DNA from: Chromatiaceae bacterium
GTDB taxonomy: Bacteria > Pseudomonadota > Gammaproteobacteria > Chromatiales > Chromatiaceae
DNA: 34,561 bases
NCBI GenBank assembly: GCA_007693535.1
Contig: REDK01000053.1
Location: forward strand, 1 to 34,561
Direction of reading: 5' to 3'
Shown here: positions 16,523-26,255 of the stretch, in pieces
Layout: the number at the start of each line of letters is the position of its first letter
Numbering within the stretch: the first letter of the stretch is position 1
Translations under genes and position numbers: made by a program
Notes under the pieces: generated by a model
What the model was told of the DNA's origin: nothing
The model's input: the letters and a program-made list of their open reading frames with translations, nothing else
Databases searched by the model: none

Positions 16523-18112
16523 GTGGCCGCCCTGGCCGTGATCGACGAGTATCTGCCTGTGACCCCAAGCCTGTTTTCCCCGATCTTATTCGCCGGCTGG
16601 CCGCTGCTGGCCGGCGTGCTGCTTACGATCGCGGCCGGCCCTGCCGCGGCTGCGCCGACGCGCCCGAACATCCTGGTGCTCTGGCACGACGGCATCAGCC
16701 CGGCGGCCATCAGCGCCTACGGCCACGGCGTGGTGGGAGAGCAGACCCCTCGAATCGATGGCCTCGCCGCCACCGGTACCGCCATGACCGACGCCTATGG
16801 CGAGGTCACCGCGGCCGCTGCCCAGGCCGCCTTTTTGACTGGCCGCTATGCGGTGCGCACCGGGCTCGCCGGTGCCGCTGCCGGGGCCAGCCGCGGCGAC
16901 CCGGGCCTGACCCGAGCGCAGCCAACGCTAGCGCGATTACTGCGTGCCCTAGGCTACGCCACCGGGCGCTTCGGGCTGGACCGGGTCGGCGTCGGGACAG
17001 CAGACCTGGGATTCGACAACTTCTACGGCGCCGTGCTGCCGGTCGCGACCAGCCCCGGGGCGCCGGGCGAGTTGCAACTCGGGGCCGATACCGGGGCCGA
17101 TACCGGGGCCAACGACAGTAGGTTGCCGCCGGTGTTGCATCTCCAGCGCCAGCCCGATGGCAGCCTGCAGCGCGACCCGGTGGGCCGACTCGATGCCCGC
17201 CGCCGCGCCGGGCTAGACGCCGAGACCGCGGCCCGTGCGCTGACCTTCATCGAGCAGCAGCAGGCCGCCGGTCGCCCCTGGTTCGTCTGGTGGAGCGCCG
17301 TCGGCGCGCAGGTGCCAGCAGAGGACACCGCGGCCGCCTCCCTGCCCGCGACGACGACCCCGCTCGGAATTCACGATGCCCAGGTCGGGCAGTTCTTGGA
17401 GCGCCTGGAGCAACTCGGCATTGCCGCCGACACACTGGTGCTCTATGTCGGCGCCACCGGTATCGCGACCGCGGGCGCAACGGCGATGCTCGACCCGTTC
17501 GACGCGCCGCCGGCCAGCGGCGAAGGCGGCTACCGGGTGCCGCTGCTGGTGCGCTGGCCCGCACGAGTGCCCGGCGGCGTCTGGCGCAACGACCCAGTGC
17601 ATCTGCTCGATGCGCTGCCGACCTTGCTCGCCGCCGCTGGCGAGCCCGACCTCCCTGCACTGCTGGCGACGGGCATCGCGCTGCAACCGGAAGGCGCCGT
17701 CTACCGGGCGCATCTGGACGGGGTCAACCAATTGCCGCTCCTGCGCGGGGACGCGGCGCGGGGCGCGCGCCAGGCGCTCCTGTACTGGAGCGCCGACGGT
17801 CTGCCCATTGCCCTGCGCGTAGATGATTGGAAGCTGACCTTCGCGGTACCAGTGGCCGCCGCCGCTCCGGCCTGGGCACAACCCCTGGCAGCGCTGCGGG
17901 CACCGCTGCTGGTCAACCTGCGCCAACAGCCGTCGGGGCCGTCGGCGTTCGACGCCACCCGGGCCGACGAGTGGCGTGCCGCCCACGGCGGGTTATTGGC
18001 AGTGGCACGCGCCCATCTACAGGCGCTGCAGTCCAGCCTGCAGACGTTTGCGCCGGAGGCCGGCGAGGCCCTTGCCGGTATCGATTGGATGCTGGAGCGT
18101 CTGGGACCCTGA
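16523..18112 (+). CDS. Sulfatase-fold protein lacking the catalytic residues (pseudo-sulfatase)
   Basis: Exported protein of 529 residues with the alkaline-phosphatase/sulfatase fold: a signal peptide ending AAGPAAAAP, then NILVLWHDGIS (49-59), TPRIDGLAATGTAMTDAY, FLTGRYAVRTGL (104-115), and in the C-terminal half RVPLLVRWPARVPGGV and HLLDALPTLLAAAG. True sulfatases have C/S-x-P-S-R just before LTGRY, whose Cys or Ser becomes formylglycine; here the aligned residues 97-101 are AAAAQ. The second Asp of the usual DD metal pair is Gly57, and the later D-N-G metal motif reads A-T-G (311-313). It is therefore very unlikely to hydrolyse sulfate esters and may act as a binding or structural protein, or be a gene losing function. 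GTG 16523 is given; GTG 16559 is a good alternative. A GADT repeat lies at 17081-17110. Confidence 0.8.
   Translation: MAALAVIDEYLPVTPSLFSPILFAGWPLLAGVLLTIAAGPAAAAPTRPNILVLWHDGISPAAISAYGHGVVGEQTPRIDGLAATGTAMTDAYGEVTAAAAQAAFLTGRYAVRTGLAGAAAGASRGDPGLTRAQPTLARLLRALGYATGRFGLDRVGVGTADLGFDNFYGAVLPVATSPGAPGELQLGADTGADTGANDSRLPPVLHLQRQPDGSLQRDPVGRLDARRRAGLDAETAARALTFIEQQQAAGRPWFVWWSAVGAQVPAEDTAAASLPATTTPLGIHDAQVGQFLERLEQLGIAADTLVLYVGATGIATAGATAMLDPFDAPPASGEGGYRVPLLVRWPARVPGGVWRNDPVHLLDALPTLLAAAGEPDLPALLATGIALQPEGAVYRAHLDGVNQLPLLRGDAARGARQALLYWSADGLPIALRVDDWKLTFAVPVAAAAPAWAQPLAALRAPLLVNLRQQPSGPSAFDATRADEWRAAHGGLLAVARAHLQALQSSLQTFAPEAGEALAGIDWMLERLGP
17081..17110. repeat. 12-bp in-frame tandem repeat in the sulfatase-like gene
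   Basis: GGGGCCGATACC twice perfectly (17081-17092 and 17093-17104) plus a half copy to 17110. It codes for GADTGADTGAND. Confidence 0.85.
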
Positions 18113-18144
18113 TGAGACCCTGAACAGCTGAGACCCTGAACAGC
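18113..18144. repeat. Perfect 16-bp tandem repeat directly after a stop codon
   Basis: TGAGACCCTGAACAGC occurs at 18113-18128 and 18129-18144 without a mismatch, immediately after the TGA of the sulfatase-like gene. The end of the gene itself (GGGACCCTGA) looks like a worn earlier copy. Confidence 0.85.
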
Positions 18145-18291
18145 GGTCTCGGCACCGGCGTCGCGGGCGCCCCCCGGGCACTCCCGCGGCCGGCGCGCCG
18201 GGGCTGCACCCGGACCCGCCTGCTCGCGGCTGCGCGCGTGCGCGGCCCGCGTGCTACCGTTGTTGCCCCCTGTCCGGACTGCAGACCCGTC

Positions 18292-21036
18292 ATGGCAGCC
18301 AATCATTCCGCCCCGGACCGCTATCCCCTCGTGCTGGTGGACGCCTCCGGCTTCCTGTTCCGCGCCTATCACGCCCTACCTAAGCTGAGCAATTCGCGCG
18401 GCGAGGCCACCGGCGCACTGGTCGGGGTGCTGCAGATGCTGCGCCGGCTGCTCGACCAGCAGCAACCGGACTATGTCGGCGTGGTGTTCGATGCCAGCGG
18501 GCCGACCTTCCGCGACGATCTCTATCCCGCCTACAAGTCCAACCGCCCGCCGATGCCAGCGGACCTGGTCGAGCAATTGGCGCCGCTGAAGGCGATCATC
18601 CGCGCCCTGGGGTTACCGCTGCTGGAGGTGCCCGGGGTCGAGGCCGACGATGTGATTGGCACCCTGGCCACCCGCGCCGCCGCGGCCGGCATCCCGACCC
18701 TGATCGCCACCGGCGATAAGGACCTGGCCCAGTTGGTGACGGATCGGATCAGCCTGATCAACGGCATGACCGACCACCTGCTCGACCCCGCCGCAGTGCA
18801 GGCGAAGTTCGGCGTCCCGCCAGAGCGCATCGTCGACTACCTGAGCCTGGTCGGCGACAGCATCGACAATATCCCCGGCGTACCCAAGTGCGGCCCCAAG
18901 ACCGCCGCCAAATGGCTGGCCGAATACGGCGACCTGGACGGCGTGATCGCCCATGCCGACCAGATCGGCGGCAAGCTCGGCGCGGGCCTGCGCGCCAGCC
19001 TGGGGCAGCTCCCGCTGGCGCGGCAATTGACCAGCATTCGCCGCGATGTGCCGCTAGACCTGGCGCCGGCCGACCTGCGCCCGGCGGCACCCGACCACGC
19101 TGTCCTGCGCGATTGGTATCAGCGCATCGAATCGCGCCGGCTGCTGGCCAGCCTGGAAGCGCCGCCGGGCGCGGCAGGCGATGACACCGCTGGCGCCGCC
19201 TCGGCTGCTACCACCGATGACTATGAACTGATCCTCACCGAGGCCGCGCTGGAGGCCTGGATCGACCGGCTCGCACAGGCCGATCTGGTCGCCTTCGATA
19301 CCGAGACCACCGGCCTCGACTACATGCGCGCCGACCTGGTCGGCATCTCGGTCGCCATGGCCGCGGCCGACGGCGCGATCGCCGCCGCCTACATCCCGCT
19401 CGGCCACGATTATCCCGGGGCCCCGGTCCAACTCGACCGCGACCTGGTGATCGCGCGGCTACGCCCGCTGCTGGAAGACCCGGCCCGCCCCAAGCTGGGC
19501 CAAAACCTCAAGTTCGACCTCAGCATCTGCGCCCGGCATGGCATCGACCTGCGCGGCTGTGCCCACGACAGCATGCTGCAGAGCTATGTGCTCGACAGCA
19601 CCGCCACCCGCCACGACATGGATTCGCTGGCCGCGAAGTACCTCGACCAGCGCACCATCCGCTTCGAGGACATCGCCGGCAAAGGCGCCAAGCAATTGAC
19701 CTTCAACCAGATCGCGCTGGAACAGGCGGCCCCCTATGCGGCCGAGGACGCCGCCGTCACCCTGCGCCTACACCAGGTGCTGTGGCCGCGGCTGCAGGCG
19801 GTGCCGGCCTTGGAGCGGATCTATCGCGAGATCGAGATGCCGCTGGTGCCAGTCCTCTCGCGCATGGAGCGCACCGGCGTGCGGGTGGACTGCGCCGCCC
19901 TGGCAGCCCAGAGCCAGGATCTGGCACGGCGCTGCCAGGCCCTGGAGGAGGCGGCTTACGGCGTTGCCGGGCGGCGTTTCAACATGGGCTCGCCCAAGCA
20001 GATCGGGGCGATCTTCTTCGATGAACTGAAGCTGCCGGTGGTCGCCCGCACCCCCAAGGGCGCCCCCTCCACCTCCGAGGCGGTGCTTGAGCAACTGGCC
20101 GTCGACGGCCACGCCCTGCCGGGCCTGATTTTGGAACACCGTGCCCTGTCCAAGCTGCGCTCCACCTACACCGACAAACTGCCGCAGATGGTCAACCCCA
20201 CCACCGGGCGCGTGCACACCAGCTATCATCAGGCGGTGGCCGCCACCGGGCGGCTCTCCTCCAGCGATCCCAACCTGCAGAACATCCCGATCCGCAGCGA
20301 GGATGGCCGGCGCATCCGTCGCGCCTTCGTGCCGGAACCGGGGTGGCGCATGCTGGCGGCCGACTACTCTCAGATCGAGCTGCGCATCATGGCCCATCTG
20401 TCCGGCGACGAGCGGCTGCTCGCCGCCTTCGCCGCCGGCCAGGACATCCATCGTGCCACCGCCGCCGAGATCCTCGGCCTGCCCCCCGCGGACGTCACCA
20501 GTGAACAGCGCCGCTCGGCCAAGGCGATCAACTTCGGGCTCATCTACGGCATGTCCGCGTTCGGACTGGCGCGCCAGCTCGGCATCGAACGCGCTGCCGC
20601 TCAGGACTACGTGGACCGCTACTTCGCCCGCTATCCGGGCGTGCGCGCATTCATGGACCGCATCCGCACCCAGGCCCGTGCCGACCGCTACGTCGAGACC
20701 CTGTTCGGGCGCCGTCTATACCTCGCCAACATCAATCACAGCAACCAGCAATTGCGCGCCGCTGCCGAGCGCACTGCCATCAACGCACCGATGCAGGGCA
20801 GCGCCGCCGACATCATCAAGCGGGCGATGATCGCGGTGGACGCCTGGATCGAGCACGCGCGACCGCCCCTGCGCATGATCATGCAGGTGCACGACGAACT
20901 GGTCTTCGAGGTCGCGGCCGATGCCGTCGCCGACCTCGACACCGAGATCCGCCGCCTGATGCAGGGCGCCGCCGACCTCGCGGTGCCGCTGATCGTCGAT
21001 TGCGGCAGCGGCGAGGACTGGGACCAGGCCCACTGA
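18292..21036 (+). CDS. polA: DNA polymerase I
   Basis: Fills gaps and removes RNA primers during lagging-strand synthesis and repair. 914 residues from ATG 18292, the usual length; the frame is open 18 codons further up, but the family start is close to [20 protein letters not shown]. The 5'-3' exonuclease domain (1 to about 300) contains [29 protein letters not shown] and the helix-hairpin-helix region [13 protein letters not shown]. The 3'-5' proofreading domain (from about 320) keeps its acidic pair in FDTETTGL (Asp336, Glu338), so proofreading is likely active. Polymerase motifs A (DYSQIELR, Asp691), B ([16 protein letters not shown]) and C (VHDE, Asp868) are intact. It lies between the sulfatase-like gene and the rpsP operon on the same strand. 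Confidence 0.97.
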   Translation: MAANHSAPDRYPLVLVDASGFLFRAYHALPKLSNSRGEATGALVGVLQMLRRLLDQQQPDYVGVVFDASGPTFRDDLYPAYKSNRPPMPADLVEQLAPLKAIIRALGLPLLEVPGVEADDVIGTLATRAAAAGIPTLIATGDKDLAQLVTDRISLINGMTDHLLDPAAVQAKFGVPPERIVDYLSLVGDSIDNIPGVPKCGPKTAAKWLAEYGDLDGVIAHADQIGGKLGAGLRASLGQLPLARQLTSIRRDVPLDLAPADLRPAAPDHAVLRDWYQRIESRRLLASLEAPPGAAGDDTAGAASAATTDDYELILTEAALEAWIDRLAQADLVAFDTETTGLDYMRADLVGISVAMAAADGAIAAAYIPLGHDYPGAPVQLDRDLVIARLRPLLEDPARPKLGQNLKFDLSICARHGIDLRGCAHDSMLQSYVLDSTATRHDMDSLAAKYLDQRTIRFEDIAGKGAKQLTFNQIALEQAAPYAAEDAAVTLRLHQVLWPRLQAVPALERIYREIEMPLVPVLSRMERTGVRVDCAALAAQSQDLARRCQALEEAAYGVAGRRFNMGSPKQIGAIFFDELKLPVVARTPKGAPSTSEAVLEQLAVDGHALPGLILEHRALSKLRSTYTDKLPQMVNPTTGRVHTSYHQAVAATGRLSSSDPNLQNIPIRSEDGRRIRRAFVPEPGWRMLAADYSQIELRIMAHLSGDERLLAAFAAGQDIHRATAAEILGLPPADVTSEQRRSAKAINFGLIYGMSAFGLARQLGIERAAAQDYVDRYFARYPGVRAFMDRIRTQARADRYVETLFGRRLYLANINHSNQQLRAAAERTAINAPMQGSAADIIKRAMIAVDAWIEHARPPLRMIMQVHDELVFEVAADAVADLDTEIRRLMQGAADLAVPLIVDCGSGEDWDQAH

Positions 21037-21142
21037 CTAGGTGCCGCACCACAGACCCGGGCGCCCCCACCGGCATCGCGGCAGCGGGGGTGCCCGGGGT
21101 ACGACCAGGCATCGCCATTTCGCCTGGCAGGGGAAAATCCTG

Positions 21143-21148
21143 TATATT
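21143..21148 (+). promoter_or_regulatory. Candidate -10 element of the rpsP operon promoter
   Basis: TATATT within CCTGTATATTGGCGCG, in the 275-base gap between polA and rpsP and preceded by an A-rich stretch (GGGGAAAATCC). The best -35 is weak (TTCGCC, 18-bp spacer). It would give a leader of about 160 bases containing the 12-bp repeats at 21184-21219. Confidence 0.4.
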
Positions 21149-21183
21149 GGCGCGTTTCCCTGCGTCCGCGCTGGCCCTCTGGC

Positions 21184-21219
21184 CCAGTGCTGCTGCCAGT
21201 GCTGCTGCCAGTACCGCTG
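21184..21219. repeat. 12-bp tandem repeat, three copies, in the rpsP leader
   Basis: CCAGTGCTGCTG at 21184-21195 and 21196-21207, then CCAGTACCGCTG at 21208-21219. It lies between the candidate promoter and the rpsP start. Confidence 0.85.
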
Positions 21220-21311
21220 CCAGCGTTGGCAGCGCCCCTGGCCAGCGGTCACACCGCGGACGCCTCTGTATCGGCCAACCCTCACTCAGGAACAGTCCCC
21301 GGAAACCTGCC

Positions 21312-21575
21312 ATGGTCAAGATTCGGCTCGCCCGTGGCGGCGCCAAGAAGCGCCCCTTCTATCAGATCGTCGTCAGCGATATCCGCAGTGGCCGCGATGG
21401 CCGCTATATCGAGCGCATCGGCTTCTTCAACCCCATCGCCGCCGGCGGCGAACAGCGGCTGCGGGTCGACCGCGCCCGCGCCCAGCACTGGCTGGAGCGC
21501 GGTGCACAGCCGACCGAGCGGGTCGCCAACCTGCTGAAGGAAGCCGGCAAGCAGGCCGAGGCCAGCGCGGCCTGA
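21312..21575 (+). CDS. rpsP: 30S ribosomal protein S16
   Basis: Small-subunit ribosomal protein needed for 30S assembly, 87 residues. ATG 21312 begins [20 protein letters not shown], the standard N-terminus; upstream open frame is not part of the protein. The conserved core [16 protein letters not shown] and the C-terminal [20 protein letters not shown] are present. It is the first gene of the conserved operon rpsP-rimM-trmD-rplS, with rimM 15 bases downstream. Confidence 0.97.
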   Translation: MVKIRLARGGAKKRPFYQIVVSDIRSGRDGRYIERIGFFNPIAAGGEQRLRVDRARAQHWLERGAQPTERVANLLKEAGKQAEASAA

Positions 21576-21590
21576 CGCACTGAGGCACCG

Positions 21591-22157
21591 ATGCCCGCCC
21601 AGTCAGCATCGCCCGCGCCCGACCCGGCCGCTCCGATCAGGGCCGCGCCTGCCGCGTGCGAACAGGCCGCCGAGCGCCAATTGGTGGTCGGGCGCATCAT
21701 GGGGCTCTACGGGGTGCGCGGCTGGGTGCGGGTCTTCTCCGAGACCGCCCCGCTGGAGAACATCCTGGCCCTCTCGCCCTGGCTGGTGGCCGGTCAGTCG
21801 CGCGCGGTCGTGGCAGGGCACCGGCATGGCAAAGGCCTGGTGGCGCTCCTGGCCGGTTGCGACGATCGCGATCAGGCCGCCCGCCTGGTCGGCGAGGACA
21901 TCGCGGTGCGGCGCGCGCAACTGCCCCCGCCCGGACCCGATGAATTCTACTGGGCCGACCTGGAGGGGCTGGCGGTGACGACGGTCACCGGTGTCATGCT
22001 GGGGCGGGTCGAGCGCCTGTTTGCCACCGGCGCCAATGACGTACTGGTGGTGCAGGGCGAACGGGAGCGCTTACTGCCCTTCGTCTGGGATCGCGTGATC
22101 CACGCGATAGACCTGGAGCAGGGGCAGATCCTGGTGGACTGGGACCCCGACTTCTGA
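21591..22157 (+). CDS. rimM: Ribosome maturation factor RimM
   Basis: Binds S19 and helps mature the 3' head domain of the 30S subunit. 188 residues. The N-terminal RimM domain starts at [22 protein letters not shown] and is preceded by about 28 extra Ala/Pro-rich residues. The C-terminal PRC-barrel contains [30 protein letters not shown] and [28 protein letters not shown] at 21582-21585 lies 5 bases before ATG 21591 and supports this start, so the N-terminal extension is probably real. Second gene of the operon. Confidence 0.96.
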   Translation: MPAQSASPAPDPAAPIRAAPAACEQAAERQLVVGRIMGLYGVRGWVRVFSETAPLENILALSPWLVAGQSRAVVAGHRHGKGLVALLAGCDDRDQAARLVGEDIAVRRAQLPPPGPDEFYWADLEGLAVTTVTGVMLGRVERLFATGANDVLVVQGERERLLPFVWDRVIHAIDLEQGQILVDWDPDF

Positions 22158-22204
22158 CCCTGGATCCGGTAGCCGGAGCACCACTGCGGCAGGTGCCGAC
22201 CACC

Positions 22205-22230
22205 GCCGGTGCGGCGCCGGTGCGGCGCCG
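22205..22230. repeat. 11-bp tandem repeat before trmD
   Basis: GCCGGTGCGGC at 22205-22215 and 22216-22226, with a partial third copy to 22230, in the 91-base gap between rimM and trmD. This GC-rich repeat could fold and affect translation of trmD, but that is only a possibility. Confidence 0.8.
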
Positions 22231-22248
22231 CCCGGCCATGGCATTGCG

Positions 22249-23181
22249 ATGCGCTTCGATGTCGTCACGCTGTTTCCCGAGCAGTTCAGTGCCCTCACCG
22301 GCGACGGGGTGGCGGCGCGGGCGCTGCGGCGCGGCATTGCGCGGCTGGTACTGTGGAACCCGCGGGACTTCACCGCCGATACCCACCGCACCGTCGATGA
22401 TCGCCCCTATGGCGGCGGCCCCGGCATGGTGATGAAGGTGGCGCCGCTGGCGGCGGCCATCGAGGCGGCCCGCACCGCCACCGCCGCCGCCGGCATTGCC
22501 AGCCGGGTTGCGTATCTCTCGCCGCAGGGGCGGCCGTTGGATCAGGCCGCCATCGCTAGGCGGAGCCGGGCGCCGGGCTGGGTCCTGGTAGCCGGCCGTT
22601 ACGAGGGCGTGGACGAGCGGCTGATCGAGGGCTGGGTGGACGAGGAATGGTCCATCGGCGACTTCGTGCTCAGCGGCGGCGAACTGCCGGCAATGCTGGT
22701 CATGGATGCGATCATCCGGCTGCTGCCGGGGGCGCTGGGACATGCCAGCTCGGCCGCGCAGGACTCCTATGCCGAGGGTCTGCTGGACTTCCCACACTAC
22801 ACCCGCCCGGAGGTCGTCGGCGAGCGTCAGGTGCCGGCGGTGCTGCTGAGCGGTGATCATGCGGCGATTGCCCGCTGGCGGCTGCAGCAGGCCCTGGGGC
22901 GCACCTGGCAACGCCGCCCCGACCTGCTCGCCCGGCGCGGTCTGAGCGCCGCCGAGCAGCCATTGCTGGAGGGCTATCTCAGCGCGCACAGGGCGCAGGC
23001 ACCCGGTTCGGCGCGAGCGCCGCAACCAATGCCGGCACCCGCCTCAACGCCGGGGCCAGGTGCGAACCGGGCAGGCGACCTGGGAGGGGCAGCGCCCAAC
23101 CTGGCCGGGGCCACCACCCCGCCCGGAGAACTTGCTCCGGGAAAACTTGCTCCGGGAGACCCCCCACCGGAAGAACGCTGA
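22249..23181 (+). CDS. trmD: tRNA (guanine-37-N1)-methyltransferase
   Basis: Methylates G37 next to the anticodon of tRNAs for Leu, Pro and Arg, which prevents +1 frameshifting. 310 residues. The catalytic part begins [13 protein letters not shown] and carries [14 protein letters not shown], the trefoil-knot SAM site [38 protein letters not shown], and the C-terminal helical part with [30 protein letters not shown]. The family usually ends near residue 250; here about 60 Pro/Ala/Gly-rich residues follow, including an imperfect five-residue repeat ([13 protein letters not shown]). Third gene of the operon. The start is clear from homology even though no strong ribosome site is visible. Confidence 0.96.
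   Translation: MRFDVVTLFPEQFSALTGDGVAARALRRGIARLVLWNPRDFTADTHRTVDDRPYGGGPGMVMKVAPLAAAIEAARTATAAAGIASRVAYLSPQGRPLDQAAIARRSRAPGWVLVAGRYEGVDERLIEGWVDEEWSIGDFVLSGGELPAMLVMDAIIRLLPGALGHASSAAQDSYAEGLLDFPHYTRPEVVGERQVPAVLLSGDHAAIARWRLQQALGRTWQRRPDLLARRGLSAAEQPLLEGYLSAHRAQAPGSARAPQPMPAPASTPGPGANRAGDLGGAAPNLAGATTPPGELAPGKLAPGDPPPEER
23122..23160. repeat. 15-bp in-frame tandem repeat in the trmD tail
   Basis: CCCGGAGAACTTGCT at 23122-23136, CCGGGAAAACTTGCT at 23137-23151 and a partial copy to 23160. It codes for the repeated PGxLA of the C-terminal extension. Confidence 0.8.
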
Positions 23182-23294
23182 ACCGCGCCGCGTCCGGCGG
23201 CTCGCGCCACCACTGAATACCGGTCAGCAGCCGCCGACCGGGACTTATCCAGGCCGCGCCGGCGTGGCCGGTGCCTGGGCACAGGAGCAACATC

Positions 23295-23639
23295 ATGAGC
23301 AACATCATCCAAGAACTCGAACGCGAGCAGATGACCAGCACCATCCCGGACTTTGCCCCGGGCGATACCCTGGTGGTCCAGGTGCGGGTCAAGGAAGGGG
23401 AGCGCGAGCGCCTGCAGGCCTTCGAGGGTATCTGCATTGCCAAGCGCAACCGCGGTCTCAATTCCGCCTTCACGGTGCGCAAGATGTCCCATGGCGAGGG
23501 CGTGGAGCGCGTCTTCCAGACTTACAGCCCCACGATCGCCGATATCACGGTCAAGCGCCGTGGCGATGTCCGCCGCGCCAAGCTCTACTATTTGCGCGGG
23601 CGCACTGGCAAGGCCGCCCGTATCCGCGAGAAGGTCTGA
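23295..23639 (+). CDS. rplS: 50S ribosomal protein L19
   Basis: Large-subunit ribosomal protein at the 30S-50S interface, 114 residues. It begins [13 protein letters not shown] at ATG 23295, with AGGAG at 23283-23287 seven bases upstream. An earlier in-frame codon at 23271 would add eight residues with no ribosome site. The family wording [26 protein letters not shown] (as shorter blocks), [15 protein letters not shown] and [15 protein letters not shown] is complete. Last gene of rpsP-rimM-trmD-rplS. No clear terminator follows in the 282-base gap before sbcB. Confidence 0.97.
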   Translation: MSNIIQELEREQMTSTIPDFAPGDTLVVQVRVKEGERERLQAFEGICIAKRNRGLNSAFTVRKMSHGEGVERVFQTYSPTIADITVKRRGDVRRAKLYYLRGRTGKAARIREKV

Positions 23640-23921
23640 GCGGCGGCCCAGGTCGCCAGCCGAGGTCGGCAATGTGTTTGGTCGCCGCGACCGGCGGTGC
23701 AGCCAGGCCCGCACCGCTGGACGGCGACTGGCTGCAACCGGCAGATCCAACCGACCCCGCTGCCCGCGCTCGCATGCCCGCTCTGGTTTCGGCCTGACCC
23801 CAGCCTGGTATCAGGCCGATCCCCGACCGCACCCGGTCCGCTGCCAGGCCGATTTCAGTCGGTGGCCCCGCCCGATCCACCCCGGCAGGCCTGCCCCGCC
23901 CCCACCAGCCCGCCCGCTGCC

Positions 23922-25370
23922 ATGGCGTCCACGTTCTACTGGCACGATTACGAGACCTGGGGCATCGACCCCGCTGTCGACCGCCCCTGCCAGTTTGCCG
24001 GCCAGCGCACCGATGCCGACCTCAATCCCATTGGGCCGCCGCTGGTGCAGTATTGCCGCCCGGCCGACGACTGCCTGCCGCATCCGGAGGCCTGCCTGGT
24101 CACTGGCATCAGTCCCCAGCACGCGCTGCGTGAAGGGCTGCCCGAATCCGACTTCGCCGCGGCCATCCAGCGCGAACTGGCGCTCCCCGGTACCTGCGGG
24201 GTTGGCTACAACAGCCTGCACTTCGATGATCAGGTCACCCGCTTCCTGTTCTATCGCAACCTCCTCGATCCCTATGCCCATACCTGGCAGTCGGGCAACT
24301 CGCGCTGGGATCTCATCGAGGTGCTGCGCCTGGCCCATGCCCTGCGCCCAGCCGGCCTGGTCTGGCCCGAGCGCGAGCCGGGCGTAACCAGCTTCCGGCT
24401 GGAGGATCTGAGCGCCGCCAACGATATCCCGCACGGCCAGGCCCATGATGCCCTGGCCGACGTGACCGCAACCATCGCGCTGGCCCGGCGCCTGCAGCAG
24501 GCGCAGCCGCGGCTGTTCGCCTATGCCCTCGGGCTGCGTGACCAGGACCGGGTGCGCGCCCTGCTCCTCGAGCAGCACCAGCCCCTGCTGCACTGCTCCC
24601 AACGCTATCCGGCGGTACGCGGCTGCATCGCCCCGGTCGCCGCAGTCGCGGTCCATCCGGGGCAACCCAAGCAGGTGCTCTGCTTCGACCTGCGCCAGGA
24701 CCCAGCAATGCTGCTGGACCTAGACCTCGCCACCCTGCGCCAGCGGCTGTTCACCCCGGCCGCCGACCTGCCTGCAGATCAGGCCCGCATCCCGCTCAAG
24801 GGGGTCCGGCTCAATGCCGCACCGATGCTGGCGCCCATGTCCACCCTGAGCGCGAGCGCTGCCGCGCGCTGGGAGATCGATCCCGCACAGGTGGCACGCC
24901 ATGCCCGCACCTGGCAGGGCCAGGCCCAGGCGATCGCCGCCAAGGTCCAGGCCATCTACCACGCCGACGACCGCCCGGCCCCGCCGGCCAGCCCGGACCC
25001 CGAGCGCCAGCTCTATCAGGGCTTCTTCCCCGACGGCGACCGGCGCCAGATGGCACACCTGCGCGCCCTGAGCCCGGCCGAACTGGCCAACGCCGCGCCC
25101 CGCTTTGATGATCCGCGCCTGCCCACGCTGTATTTCCGCTGGCGGGCGCGCAACTGGCCCGAGACCCTGAGCGAGGCCGAGCGCGAGGACTGGGACGCCT
25201 GGCGTCTGGAGCGCCTGACCGACCCCGCCGCCGGCGCCTCGCTGACCCTCGACCCCTATGCCGAGCGCATCGCCGCGCTGCGCCAGACGCACGCCGACGC
25301 CCCCGCCGCCCAGCACCTACTGGACGCCCTGGAGGCTTGGGCCGAGCAACTCATGGACGCCAGCGGCTGA
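23922..25370 (+). CDS. sbcB: Exodeoxyribonuclease I
   Basis: Degrades single-stranded DNA from the 3' end in recombination and mismatch repair. 482 residues from ATG 23922, close to the E. coli length of 475; the open frame upstream is Pro-rich and not part of the family. The DEDDh nuclease core shows HDYETWGIDP (Asp9, Glu11), GYNSLHFDDQVTRFLFYRNL and AHDALADVTATIALARRL (His175, Asp176, Asp180). The SH3-like and helical C-terminal parts follow, with RYPAVRGCIAPV, KQVLCFDLRQDP and a family-like LYFRWRARNWPETLSEAERE. It lies convergent to prmC, whose stop is 42 bases away. Confidence 0.96.
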   Translation: MASTFYWHDYETWGIDPAVDRPCQFAGQRTDADLNPIGPPLVQYCRPADDCLPHPEACLVTGISPQHALREGLPESDFAAAIQRELALPGTCGVGYNSLHFDDQVTRFLFYRNLLDPYAHTWQSGNSRWDLIEVLRLAHALRPAGLVWPEREPGVTSFRLEDLSAANDIPHGQAHDALADVTATIALARRLQQAQPRLFAYALGLRDQDRVRALLLEQHQPLLHCSQRYPAVRGCIAPVAAVAVHPGQPKQVLCFDLRQDPAMLLDLDLATLRQRLFTPAADLPADQARIPLKGVRLNAAPMLAPMSTLSASAAARWEIDPAQVARHARTWQGQAQAIAAKVQAIYHADDRPAPPASPDPERQLYQGFFPDGDRRQMAHLRALSPAELANAAPRFDDPRLPTLYFRWRARNWPETLSEAEREDWDAWRLERLTDPAAGASLTLDPYAERIAALRQTHADAPAAQHLLDALEAWAEQLMDASG

Positions 25371-25412
25371 CGGCGACCGCGCTCGGCCGATGATGCCCGC
25401 GCCGCCGCGCGC

Positions 25413-26255
25413 TCAGGGGCACCAGCCGCTGGTCACCCGTCCATGCCCGGCGAAGTCGCGATGGGTGACCACCTGGCGCAAGCCGGCGCGGCGGGCCAGG
25501 GCGCGCACCGCGCTGCCTTGATCCCAGCCATGCTCCAACGCCAGCCAGCCACCCGGGCGCAGGCAACGCCGCGCCTGGGCCAGGATGGCGCGGATGGCCG
25601 CCAGCCCGTCGGCCCCGGCGACCAGGGCCGCACCGGGCTCGAAGCGCAGATCGCCCTGGCGCAGGTGGGGATCGCCAGCACGCACATAGGGCGGGTTGGC
25701 GACCAGCGCATCCAGACTGCCGGGGCCGATAGCGCACAGCCAGTCCCCCTGCAACGGCAGGAGCCGCGCCGCGCCCAGCCGGTGCGCGTTGGCGATGGCG
25801 AGGGCCAGGGCTGCCGCGCTGCGCTCCACCGCCAGCAGCGTCCAGGCCGGCCGAGCCAGTGCCAGCGCGATCGCGATGGCGCCGCTACCGGTGCCGAGAT
25901 CGGCCAGGCGCAGCGGCGTGGCCGGTAGCCTGGCCAGGGCCAGGTCTACCAGCAGCTCGGTCTCCGGGCGCGGGATCAGCACCGCCGGTCCCACCATCAG
26001 TTCAAGCCCCCGGAAGGCCTGCCGGCCAGTGAGATAGGCGAGCGGCTCGCCGGCCGCGCGGCGCGCCACCAACGCCGCATATCGCGCCGCCGCTGCCGCG
26101 CGCAGCGGCTGATCGGACCAGGCGAGCAGGCCGGCCCGGGTGCGGCCGGTCACTGCCCCCAGCAGGAGTTCCGCTTCCAGCCGGGGTGCTGACTGACCCG
26201 CGGCGCGCAGCCGGGCGCTGCCGTCACGCAGGGCGGTGGCGATGTCGATGGGCAT
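25413..26255 (-). CDS. prmC: Peptide chain release factor N5-glutamine methyltransferase
   Basis: Methylates the GGQ glutamine of release factors RF1 and RF2, which raises termination efficiency. 280 residues from ATG 26255; the open frame continues far upstream but without family resemblance. The N-terminal helical domain (LRAAGQSAPRLEAELLLG, RRAAGEPLAYLTGRQAFRGL) is followed by PAVLIPRPETELLVD, the SAM-binding ADLGTGSGAIAIALA and the catalytic NPPY at 187-190 that holds the substrate glutamine. In many gammaproteobacteria prmC follows prfA; here it stands alone, divergent from a TauE/SafE gene. Confidence 0.95.
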   Translation of the reverse strand: MPIDIATALRDGSARLRAAGQSAPRLEAELLLGAVTGRTRAGLLAWSDQPLRAAAAARYAALVARRAAGEPLAYLTGRQAFRGLELMVGPAVLIPRPETELLVDLALARLPATPLRLADLGTGSGAIAIALALARPAWTLLAVERSAAALALAIANAHRLGAARLLPLQGDWLCAIGPGSLDALVANPPYVRAGDPHLRQGDLRFEPGAALVAGADGLAAIRAILAQARRCLRPGGWLALEHGWDQGSAVRALARRAGLRQVVTHRDFAGHGRVTSGWCP

